Below, one piece after another: positions 36,701 through 46,225 of a stretch of DNA of 64,000 bases. The stretch covers positions 98,101 through 162,100 of the forward strand of contig NW_019091593.1 in the NCBI RefSeq assembly GCF_001949145.1, read 5' to 3'. Position 1 is the first letter of the stretch. The number at the start of each line of letters is the position of its first letter. The notes below the pieces were generated by a model that was not told the DNA's origin, searched no databases, and saw only the letters and a program-made list of their open reading frames with translations. Source of the DNA: Acanthaster planci (lineage: Eukaryota; Echinodermata; Asteroidea; Valvatida; Acanthasteridae). A program made the translations under genes and the position numbers.

Positions 36701-39700
36701 CAACTCCATGAAAGTGGCAGAATGATTGTTCCATTCCATGAGGTGAAGCCGAGTAGAATGTTCCATTTCATGAGGTGAGTAGAATGAAACAGTCCATCTG
36801 CCATTCAATGAAATTATTTGTTCAAGTGTCTAAATATGCTTGGTGTAAAGGGGTGATGTGTTTTCACATTCAGAGCCGTGATTGAAATTTTGTCTCTTGG
36901 AGGAGCCGCGACTGTGCCTAGTATGCTCATGTGTAGTCCAACTGTATATTTAGCACACATATCTTTAACTGTCCCGTCATTAACTATATTGAATTACTAC
37001 ATGATGTGATTGACAACCCGGAAGACAGCAGGGTTTACTCAGGAGAAACAAATGTAAAACAAAATTTTGAGATTTTCTTACCACTGGCAAGCTTGAAAAC
37101 AGAGGACCAATGAGGTACAACACCAGCAGAACAACAATGCTTGAAATCAGGCCAGCAAGCTGCAAGAAGCATCCAAATACATGTAAGTACTCATACATAC
37201 ATGCATAAACATTGTTTCCTACTCGTAGTTTGTACAAAATGGCATTCTGGTAAATAGCCAAGCCTATGGATACTGGAAAATGTTACAGAAATATCAATTT
37301 CATCAATACATGCCTTGCAACCACCTAAAAGGAAATGAGAGGTTAAGCTGTTCCAGATGTGCTTGTTTTCTTAACAAATGTGAACATGCAATACTTCTTA
37401 CAGTTTCTGGTAATGCCCAAACTCTTCGATTACTGGCATAATTACATGTACTTCTTGTGAGTTAAATTTGACAGGGCTTTCAAACCACGATTATGCACGT
37501 TTTAAATTCAAGTCCTGTACATAAGCCCTTTCAAAGGCCCTGAATGACCAAATTTTTAGGCGCTCTAGTGGACCTTCACCCTTACCATAATTCAACTTGC
37601 TACACATGCTCACTGGGTTTCAACTTTAACATTGCAAATTTAGCAATTTTGCCCTCCCCAAAATGTACAAAACAATAAACGGTCCACTCTGCCTTTAAGG
37701 CTAAAATTGGTAAGTCACCGTCAACTTACTTGTGTCTTCCCACCGGACACCTCTTGCACAAGTGACCGTGACAGAGAGGCCCCCACCGGGAAACAGTTGA
37801 AGAATGAAACAAAGATTTGAGAAGTTCCAAATGCAAGCAATTCCTGCAGTGATTAGGTAATGGATGTAAAGGCCAATGGGTAAGAAATATGAAATCCAGG
37901 AATCAAATCTTGACAGCAATGTCTGTTTTCAAGGTTCCTACTCCATCATTACCCCCCCCCCGTTACTGGGTCTATAAAGTAATTCTTTTTAGGCAATTGC
38001 CCAATCTCAGAAAATCTGTTAAGCTTCCCGTCTAAATGCCAAAAAATTCCCTGATAATTTTTAATATACTTGTATATGCAGGTAAAGACCGCTTACTATT
38101 AAAAAATACAGTCTGCCCAGGGGCTCTGAGAAATGGGGCCCATCTCAGTTCCTTATGTGGATCCTACAAAATGAGTCTTAAGGCCATGTTTTTTTCCAGC
38201 AACATGGTTTCACTTTACAGTCAAAGTGAAGTGGCCATTTTTGTTCTCATGTATCACTTGGTTTGGCACCCTAACGCATATGGATAGAGTGTAGGGTAAA
38301 ACCTGTGATAGAGGGCTCATACCAATTTATAATGTGCAAGTCTTTTAACGGCCTGCACACCTATGTGTGGCCCCAGCTGGCAACTTGTGACTAGTTCTGT
38401 CAGGTTGGCACAATGGTTTCTCCTCATCATTTACCTCTGGGACCTGGGGTTCGATTCAGAGCTCAGTGCACAAATGGAGTTTTTAATCCATACCCGATTC
38501 TACCAAAACATTCTTCTAGGGTTTTCCTCCTATCGCTAAAACTGTAACTGCTTCTCATTGTCTCCTCTCTAATAATAGAGAATAGAGCCTTGCAAGCTTC
38601 AATGCCTATGGCACTTTTGAGGAATCCTTGGTTTCACTACCAGAAATGTTCCAAACCCTTCTGACCGGACTGGTACCCTCATGTCTCAACAATTGATCTT
38701 CAAAAGTTTGTATCCCACAGTCTACAATAGTTCCAGCAGGTGTTTTCGACCAAGGGAGGATGAAAATACCTTACCTGGTTGGGGTCAACCTCATACTTAT
38801 GCTTCTTGGCAAAGATCTTAGCCATGGAGATGGACACCGCGTAGCCCACGATGGCTATGGCAATGGCATCACCAATGAGACCACCCAGGAAGCTCAGCTG
38901 GGGTAGCCTAGGGGGAGGCATACTGCCGAGACAAAGGAGGAAATGGCCATCAGTGCTCAGGATTTATAGAGCAACTTGCCTGAGCGACTGAAAACTAAGA
39001 CTGACACTTCGTCAGTGGTACCTACGTGTAAACTTTCAGTTTGTTCATGTAAAGCAAAGGATATGTCACTATTTGTGAACAAAGTCTAGAACAGCCAGTC
39101 AATTCTGTATGCAAGAAACAGTTCCATTCAGTGCTCCACTTGAAGCACTGGCATATCCACTTTAAGTCACTTGCTGTGTTATCAGCTGCCTCCTTTCTGA
39201 AATTTTCAAACAGCCGCCTACACCCACCAAATTTGAACAACATGCAGTCGTGAAGGAAAATACAGGAAACAATCCCCGCAGAACCCAACAGGTATGAATG
39301 ACTAGAGTGCAAAATGTTGAAAATGGATGAAATAATAGGACATCACAGAGAAAAACCAGGGAAAAACACATGAAATCCTATTAAAATTAGGACAGATATC
39401 ATCATGGATGAACATGGCACCCTCAAATTTGTCGATCGGAAAAATGTCCAGTGCCTGAAAGGAAAGCCTACCGATGTCGGCCTGAACTTGACGCAGATGA
39501 CAATGCCAAGTGTTGCGTCTAATGGGCTTCAGCAAAGTCTGGGCTTGGAAACTACATTACTTGACAACAGCTTAAGATGTATTCGCAATGCAGAAGGTGT
39601 CCAATGAGAGACCTAACAATCTCAAAGTGGGTGTGGCTTTAATAAGGGAAGCTCATAATTGTTTTCCAGCATCTGGCACACTTTCACTGCAAGTCTTACG

Positions 39701-42700
39701 AGCACAGCTACTGTCTACATGTATGTATGGTATGGTGCGGGAGCGAGTGTGAGAAACAACATATGTTCTGACCCACTGACCTGTGAATGGAATTCATGTG
39801 ATCAAAATATAAGTTTGACATTACAGTGGCTGCTCACATGGGACTTTTTTCTGCAACGTACACTGACAATGCAATACATGTATTTCCGCAACCAGGTTGG
39901 CCTTGTAAAACTTGCCACTGCAGAAGGTAAAAATAACCACCGACGATCAACACTTGACAATTCTGATGGTTACTAGCTGTCTGCACTGGATTTAATTTTG
40001 TCAAATAGACAACCGTCTCTGTACGTTTTGCCAAAAATTCCAATGCGAACAGGGCTTCAAAAGAGCAAGAAATGTGAGCACATTTACCCGGTCGGGATTT
40101 CTCCAACTATGTCCATGCCATACCTGTCGGCAAACTGTCCTGTGTAAGAGACAGCCGTCCCTACGATGATCTGAAATGACAAGTCGGTGGGGCGGAAAGC
40201 AGCAGGCAAACCATGTAAAAAGCAAATGAACGGCAAGGTGATCTTTCAAGCAAAAGAATCCTAGTAAATCTGGGCTTTGAAAAAAAAACACTCTTCCCTT
40301 CACCACAGCAGAAGACCGGTGCTGAGCATGTTGCTGCTGGGAAAATAGAGCTGATGTATATATATGCTGGCAAAAACCAGCAAATGGCAAAAAGACTTTT
40401 AACCGAAGCCTTAAAAAATCTTCCATGCATTAAGTGTGGGATTTTAAAGGATTGAGGCTCTGGGACAAATACATGTACATGTATGTCTGGCTGACTTCGA
40501 CTGATGCACTGTTAGGTGTTGGGCTGGACCTTGTGTTGTGTACACTCAGCCATGCATCAACTTTGGTAAAATAATAGTTGAAATCATCCACGCTGCTCCA
40601 GGATATCATTCATTTTGCACGGCCTTACTGAATTGACAGAAATTGCCAGAGGATGTTTGAAGGACTAAGGCAGCGGTCACCCCTTAAAAGAATGCACTCA
40701 AGAAATAATGGGCACTTTTCAAGGATTGAGGCTATATCTAAGTTTTACCTGGAAACAGGGTTTTTTTGCAGGACTGACGTTGCATCCCAGCGAAAAAAGC
40801 TAAAGGCTCAATATCAAGCTAAACAATGCATCAGCTTAACGTGAAGTATCATGGGAAAAAACAGATTTGTTTTGCTGTCTTTTAAGTCAGCTGGTCTGCA
40901 GCTCGCTTGCAGTACCATACCCACATTTTACTTCAGTTTGATTGGAAACCAATGGTCAAGATTGAAAGCTCTCTTCTCTGTTCTTTGTAGAAGCTTCTGA
41001 ACAATACTTTCTTGCTTCTCATAGGAATTTCATGTCTTTCCAAACATTTTGGATGGCTACATGAATTTTCTCCAGCCAGAGATTAAGGCAAGTCCCAGTT
41101 GTGTTGGGGGGCCAGCATGGTAAATCTGGGTATGGGATTGCACATCCAGCATGTACTTGCGACGGGAGTTGACTTTCGAATTGCGAATGGTGACAACTAG
41201 GCAAATTCTGTAGGGACAATACTTCAACCAAACTGGCTTCAAGTAAGGTTGAAATACAAGCAGAATGAAAGCCCATCTTACAGAATTGGGAAAAAAAGAA
41301 AGAAAAACATACACACACACAGTTACTTTTTTATTCGTTGGCATTCCTTTATTTGGTAAGGAAAACCCAATGTACATTCTTTCAACTGAAATATTTTTTT
41401 CAGTTGTGATTTCGTTGACAGTTTCTTGTTATTTTACTACGATAACGCTGAATGGAGAATGGCCGTAAAACTAATTTTTAGATGGGGGAAACCTTATGAG
41501 GACCTGGCTAAGTCCACACAACTTGCCTTGCGTGGACCTGTACACACACAGGAAAAATCACCCTTACCACAACGAGCTCCGAAGGGATGGGAATCTTTTT
41601 CCTGGGTTGCCGAACCCGCTGCCTCACCCCGTCTACCACCCTGTGCGTGCCCCGGTTTCGGATGAAATCCTGTACTTCGTTGACTGCAACCAGGAATGCA
41701 ACTGTGATGGCTGATGTAATGATAGCTGCTACGTTGGCCTTGTACAGATTACTGAAGAACGCTATGTAACTCTGGAAAAGTAAACGACAATCTACATGAC
41801 TGAGGTACATGAAACTACGAACTGTGATAGCTCTGGAAATACTACACAAAAGGCACATAACAGAGGGGTCTGTAGCTCTTGGAATTCCCACAAATAAATT
41901 GAGGAAGAATGCTACATAATTTTTGAAAATCCAACTACAAAAAGCATTACTAAAGATTGCTATACATGAACAACACAATTCACAAGAGAACTAAAATCCT
42001 GAACAACTGAAGAATTATGCTAATGCAATTGGAGTTAGAATATTAAATTGCGAAAGACAAACATAATTGCCTAAAACTCTTGAAATGACATAATTGTAGA
42101 AAACTACATGTATGTTATCGACTTAATTGAAGAAAAGTTTGCTAAGAAATCAGATATGAACTGCCAAATCCAATGACAAGATCAATAAGCACATTTTTCT
42201 TCAGTTTTATTACAACAATTTTGGACACCATCTCTGCACTCACCTTAACCAGAGCAAAAAACCCAGTTGATTTCTCGATGCTGACCCCAAACAAGTGCCT
42301 GAACTGACTGGTAAAAACATGGACGGCAGCGCCAGTGGTGAACCCTCGAACCAGAGGCTCTGACAGGTAGATGGTGACAAAGCCCAGCCTAAGTATAGCC
42401 ATAAGGAGCTGTGGGCGGGATAAAGGTCAAAGTTCAGATCAACTGTATGTCAACAAGAAGAAGTGGCATGAATCAGCTGCAAACACACTCATTTAATTCC
42501 TGTTTTCTATAGCAAGGAAATAACAGGTTTTTCTTTGAACAGAATGGGATAAATTGACTATGAGAAAATTGGTGAACAGGGCTTGCAAAAATGTACACGA
42601 CTATGACTTTTTGTTGTGTCAAAAATGAGCTTCCTCCTAAATTAGACCATTCAGAATCACTTTTAACAATGAGAAACAATGCATCATCATGTGTCTCGTG

Positions 42701-45522
42701 TTGGGGATCAAACCTGAAAAAAAGGATATGGAAGCAAATCAGACTGAAAAACGATTCTCCTCAAGGATCACAATATTACAACAAAATACTTTACGCTAGG
42801 AATCAGCTACATGTACATGTAATTCTCTGCAGATTTCCAATAAAACCAGAGAGGGAATGGCATGAATGGACTGGGTTCAATTTGATTAAATTACATGGTG
42901 CAACTTGATAAAACATTACAAAGTGCAACTTTGATTTGTTGAAATATTACATTGTGCAACTTTGACTGGAGCAGAACTTGGACCCATGGCCTTGCAAATA
43001 CTCTGCCATTGTTCTATTAACAGTCTTCCATTTTGCCACGGTCACTATGAAACCAAAGATCGTATAGCACCGCGTAGCGGCGCAAGATGGGGAACTTTAC
43101 CATGAATACACGTAAAACGTTGTTATCACATGGGCGCCATTCTGGTTGGACTACGACTGCGCAGTGCATGTTAATGCGCAGGCACAGGTGCCGCGACAGA
43201 CACGCACACACATGAACTTTCACACTCGAATGGCGCCCATGGTGATAACACCTTTATGGCCAAATTACCCATCTTGCGCCGCTATGCGGCGCTATATAAT
43301 CTTTGTATGAAACTGTCAACACAACCAATGCTGCACACCTGATTAAGAGGTGCTCAATCAAGCTGTTACTTTATGTCGACATACATGTACATGGGTCCTA
43401 ATACAGGGCCCTGATCTTTCTACAGGTGACATTCTTTTCAATCTACAGTTCTCCTCTCTAATGGAGACATCGTGGAAAACTGGCAGAAACAAACCTGGAC
43501 AATGCCTACAGCTACTGCAAGGGCAGAGGCCACATAGACCCTTTGTAGGTCGTTGTCTGTGTCCATCCCATCATTGCTTGATGACGTGGTATAAGATGGG
43601 TCACTCAAAACTCGATCTACGGCATTACCCGTCATGATGCACAACACAGCAAATGTTCCTGTCAACATGATTAACTTTTCAGGATTACTTTCTAAGACCC
43701 TAGATCTATGTAGCCTACCCAACAAATCCATTCCAAATACCTGAAAATATTGACTAATAGTGACATCATCACAATACATCTGCATGCTATTAAATGACAT
43801 TCTCTCAATGATTTAGGATTTACAGCATCCCAAACATGCAGAATGATTCTCCCAAGGCCACAGTCTGTGTAGCTGAATTCAATTGAAGTAAGGCTATGAA
43901 TTCAGGCATCCAGATGCCTGACACATCATGCTTGGAACGGCATCTCGATCATGGAACTGAGTAGATGTACAGCACACACAGGCATACATGCGCTTATAAC
44001 CAACATACATGTACATGTATTACTGTTCCATTTGATAGTGAACTAGAAAGGTTTCCAATGCCACTTGCGGAGAATTTTTCAAAATGAAACCAGCCAATAC
44101 AAAATAATTGAGAAGTATTTACGTGCTTGTTCACGACACATGCTAATATTTACATTGCCACATGTCATGCATGTACAGTATTGAGCTCATTCTACAATCT
44201 TGCATCTCACTACACGTTTTCTGACTCAGGAATGGGGTTGTATTATCAATTTATCATGCAGATCAAAATGAAAATCGGTATCAAATTTTGAGGTTGCTTA
44301 AATAGCAAGTGAGTTATCTGTACTTTTTTTAAAACATTCCTCAGTTATCTGTACTTTTTTCAAAACATTAATCAGCCAAAGAATGGAGGAGGGAATCATT
44401 ATGATTTGCCAGCTGTCCAAGAACTAACCTGCGGATATGTGGCGTGACGTTCCCATGATGGAGTAGATTATTACGGAAAAGAAAGCAACATACAGACCAT
44501 AGACAGGAGGCAACGATGCTAAGAGAGCATAGGCCATAGCTGAACAAGAAATACATAAAGTCATAAATTAGAAACAAAAAAGCAACAGTGTGCATCGGAT
44601 GGCTACCATAAATGTCACCCTGGTTATGCACACTCAATAAACTGCGCATCTCCAGGCAATTATCCACACAGTGGCAATAAGGCTACCTTTCTCCCAATGC
44701 CTACAAATTGAACACTTCGTCCCACAGTCAATTTGACCTCTCTGGGAAAATTACTCGCAACTCTGTCAAAAAATATCAGATTATGACGCTTGATGTCTTA
44801 TTTTTAAGAGAAAAAGCATTCCTTTGAAATGATACCTGCATTATCTACAAGTATGTTGGTTACATATTCTACATGTACATGTACGGGAGGCATTCTTTGT
44901 AAATAAAGGTATTATATTTGCATTATTTTTATCCACACTGTATTTATAAGACAACAAAAATAATGGGTCAGATCAGTTGATCTGTGCGGATGTTTGATCT
45001 TTGTGTGATATCTCGATCTTATTCCACGATTTGTTGATCATTCTACCAACAAACAACCACCTTTTCTTTCTAATTTGCAGTTGCGGAAGATTGTTTCAAA
45101 AGAGGGAAAGCACTGTTGGAGTTTTAATGGAATCGACCGATGATGTAGAACAATATGGCGATCGCAACGATTAGCCGATTGTGCCCAATATACATACCCT
45201 GGGCAATCCTCATTGTGCCTACGGTCATGCCGGATATAACATCTGCCAGCAAGTCGTGCCGGACGTCATAGACCGGCAACCACTCCAGGATGGGGAACCG
45301 ACCCACCAAGCACCTCTTTACTCCTTGCAGGGTGCACCGCTGGCGGCTGGCAAATTTGCGCAGCCTGGTGGACAAAGACTGATCCACATCTGTCTGCTCG
45401 TACCCTTCCTGAAAAGCTTGCTCAGTGTACACAGGCCGCGAGACCCGCATATTCATTGGTGTGTGTCGCCGTCTTCGAGCCTGGTGGGGCCTATTGACTG
45501 CGTGTCTTCCATCAGCAGCCAT
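30604..45522 (-). CDS. Gene B: SLC26/SulP anion transporter (A5/A6-like), complete
   Basis: Second SLC26 anion exchanger or channel. Coding exons, 5' to 3': 45522-45198, 44539-44429, 43658-43495, 42408-42244, 41771-41568, 40170-40088, 38922-38775, 37843-37730, 37159-37082, 36622-36527, 34468-34292, 33878-33711, 32750-32540, 31615-31491, 30714-30604. They total 2280 nt, exactly 760 codons including stop. N-terminus has the family [11 protein letters not shown] motif; transport domain carries [25 protein letters not shown] and [11 protein letters not shown]; a STAS domain follows. The ATG at 45522 was chosen because a polypyrimidine tract and AG lie 35 nt upstream, making the upstream in-frame ATG at 45603 probably intronic. 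The C-terminus ends ETSV, a class I PDZ ligand. If exon 14 is not spliced, the protein ends nine nt later at a TAG (725 residues). Exon lengths mirror gene A, its convergent neighbour. Confidence 0.93.
31491..31615 (-). CDS. Gene B exon 14: C-terminal STAS helix, LHDAV
   Basis: 125 nt if spliced at CCG|GTAGGG. Encodes [20 protein letters not shown], then [21 protein letters not shown]. Without splicing the frame runs through Val-Gly to a TAG at 31484-31482, giving a shorter tail. Confidence 0.92.
32540..32750 (-). CDS. Gene B exon 13: STAS core
   Basis: 211 nt, phase 0 in, phase 1 out. Ser/Thr-rich lead ([20 protein letters not shown]), then [20 protein letters not shown] and [10 protein letters not shown]. 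The FIDTVG motif is the STAS signature. Acceptor gtcttttag, donor GTGAGG. Confidence 0.94.
33711..33878 (-). CDS. Gene B exon 12: STAS start and short insertion
   Basis: 168 nt, phase 0. [20 protein letters not shown] then [20 protein letters not shown]. It lacks most of the Lys/Ala/Glu helix of gene A. Acceptor ctccatcag, donor GTAAGT. Confidence 0.93.
34292..34468 (-). CDS. Gene B exon 11: last helix, [11 protein letters not shown]
   Basis: 177 nt, phase 0. [20 protein letters not shown], then [20 protein letters not shown] and [17 protein letters not shown]. Acceptor gttatcaccag, donor GTAAGC. Confidence 0.95.
34841..35112 (+). mobile_element. tRNA-derived SINE-like copy 1
   Basis: A-box-like ggttggtggagtgg (34847-34860) and B box ggttcgattcc (34893-34903) at tRNA-like spacing, then a body with ggttttcctcccacctctaa and cctaggg..ggaatccttgat, ending in an A-rich aataataaatagtaata tail. 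In gene B intron 10. Related copy at 38394-38650. Confidence 0.8.
35199..35402 (-). other. Unassigned 67-codon open frame, protein-like
   Basis: [20 protein letters not shown], then [20 protein letters not shown] and LSEIFNCK. Composition looks like real protein (amphipathic, acidic), not a repeat. It lies in gene B intron 10 next to a SINE. Could be a fragment of a retrocopy; I do not recognise it. Confidence 0.25.
35555..36111. mobile_element. TTAA-flanked piggyBac-like MITE, copy 2 (contains gap)
   Basis: Same family as 17427-18020: left ttaaccacttcgtgccgggg, right cccgggcaggaagtgg. The right TTAA has become TAAA. The middle is an assembly gap. It is nested inside another inverted-repeat element spanning about 35496-36289, in gene B intron 10. 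Confidence 0.82.
35714..36026. other. Assembly gap (313 N)
   Basis: Run of N inside the second TTAA-flanked element. By comparison with the 586-bp first copy, about 350 bp are expected, so the stated gap size is roughly right. Confidence 0.99.
36527..36622 (-). CDS. Gene B exon 10: helix 13, ALAGMFRQF
   Basis: 96 nt, phase 0. [20 protein letters not shown] then [12 protein letters not shown]. Acceptor ctatgcag, donor GTGAGT. Confidence 0.94.
37082..37159 (-). CDS. Gene B exon 9: helix 12
   Basis: 78 nt, phase 0. [20 protein letters not shown] then FSSLPV. Acceptor cttcttgcag, donor GTAAGA. Confidence 0.94.
37730..37843 (-). CDS. Gene B exon 8: anion-site SLSRS motif
   Basis: 114 nt, phase 0. 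[20 protein letters not shown] then [18 protein letters not shown], with the same Ser-Arg pair as gene A and prestin. Acceptor atcactgcag, donor GTAAGT. Confidence 0.95.
38165..38300 (+). repeat. Partial relative of the 2832-3074 MITE
   Basis: Shares aaaatgagtcttaag, the block gtat(t/c)act(t)..gtttggca(t/c)cctaa and the following gtggatac/atggata segment with the 2832-3074 element. Lies between gene B exons 7 and 8; terminal repeats not intact. Confidence 0.5.
38394..38650 (+). mobile_element. tRNA-derived SINE-like copy 2
   Basis: B box ggttcgattca (38448-38458) and a body colinear with copy 1: gggttttcctcct, ctaaaactgtaactg, ttgtctcctctcta, gaggaatccttg and taccagaaat. In gene B intron 7. 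Confidence 0.78.
38775..38922 (-). CDS. Gene B exon 7: helix 9, [12 protein letters not shown]
   Basis: 148 nt. [20 protein letters not shown], a membrane segment, then [15 protein letters not shown]. Acceptor gtctcggcag, donor GTAAGG. Confidence 0.95.
40088..40170 (-). CDS. Gene B exon 6: VGEIPTG
   Basis: 83 nt, phase 0 in, phase 2 out, as in gene A. Encodes [20 protein letters not shown] then IVGEIPTG. Donor GTAAAT. Confidence 0.94.
41568..41771 (-). CDS. Gene B exon 5: helix 7 with an Arg-rich insertion
   Basis: 204 nt, phase 0. [20 protein letters not shown] leads into [20 protein letters not shown] and [19 protein letters not shown]. The conserved PIPSEL is retained, but 17 extra codons, many of them Arg, lie ahead of it compared with gene A. 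Donor GTAAGG. Confidence 0.93.
42244..42408 (-). CDS. Gene B exon 4: helices 5-6
   Basis: 165 nt, phase 0. Encodes [20 protein letters not shown], then [20 protein letters not shown] and a cytosolic end FFALVK. Acceptor cgcccacag, donor GTGAGT. Confidence 0.95.
43055..43304. mobile_element. Palindromic MITE with about 90-bp arms
   Basis: Ends aaagatcgtatagcaccgcg and, reversed, aaagattatatagcgccgca; arms continue through gcggcgcaagatggg, gttatcac(c)atgggcgccatt. Each arm holds a small hairpin, perfect at right: gcgccgc, tat, gcggcgc. 250 bp, GC-rich, in gene B intron 3. Confidence 0.85.
43495..43658 (-). CDS. Gene B exon 3: helix 3 and Ser/Asp-rich loop
   Basis: 164 nt, 18 more than in gene A. 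Encodes [20 protein letters not shown], a polar loop [15 protein letters not shown], then [13 protein letters not shown]. Donor GTTTGT. Confidence 0.92.
44429..44539 (-). CDS. Gene B exon 2: helices 1-2, GTSRH motif
   Basis: 111 nt, phase 1 both sides. Encodes [20 protein letters not shown] then [16 protein letters not shown]. Acceptor ttgttcag, donor GTTAGT. Confidence 0.95.
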
Positions 45523-45557
45523 TGTTTCCACAGTAATCTTTGCTAAATTTTTTTCCC
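45198..45557 (-). CDS. Gene B exon 1 of CDS: 35-nt leader, start codon, N-terminus
   Basis: Acceptor gataacag after a T-rich tract places the exon edge at 45557; ATG at 45522-45520. Encodes a basic start ([20 protein letters not shown]), the SLC26 VYTEQAF segment, [20 protein letters not shown] and MRIAQ. Donor GTATGT at 45197, phase 1 out. Confidence 0.88.
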
Positions 45558-46225
45558 CTGTTATCAGAATAAAAAAGAAGTGCAGGAACTCCAAGTTCTT
45601 CATTTGTTAGTCATGTTAGTCTTCCCAAAATACACCATATGTTTAAAAACAAGCAGTAAAGAATTCTATGTTGGACTATCATAAGGCAAGAGTTCCATAT
45701 CCAGCCACCATGTAAACATACAACGTAGTGGCCACCAAACATAACATTTCCATTTTAGCCTGGAAAAAAACGACCTTGTCTCAGAAAAAGTTGTTTTGGG
45801 TTTTTTAAACTGCATGTTGTGCCTCCTGAGATCCTGGAACTTGAGAGGGTGAACTTTTTTCCAAAAGTTGTCAAGATATGACAGGTTACAGTTACTAGTA
45901 GTAATAGCAATCAGAAAACAAAAACATGTCCATTAAAGTTCAACTTTTTAGAAGGGAAAAATACCGAGTCATTTAGGCCTACTTAACAGACACTTGACTT
46001 AGAACTAGGGCCAAGGCTAGTATGGGTTTATGCCCGGGGTGTCAAGTGACATCTGTATCGAAGTAGCTTAGAGTTCTCAAGCATGCACAACCATGAAAAC
46101 CTAATTGTACAAGTGAAATTTCAAAGACTGCATTGCACATTGCTAACTCATCCTCTACTCTGGTTGCATTTGTAGAAAATTGTATTGTTACCTACACACA
46201 TGTACGTGTACATTGACCGAATCAG

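Noticed and set aside
45523-45603. Upstream ATG at 45603 as the gene B start
   Set aside because: The intervening sequence contains a good polypyrimidine tract and AG, so it is probably intronic; the ATG at 45522 gives a family-like N-terminus.
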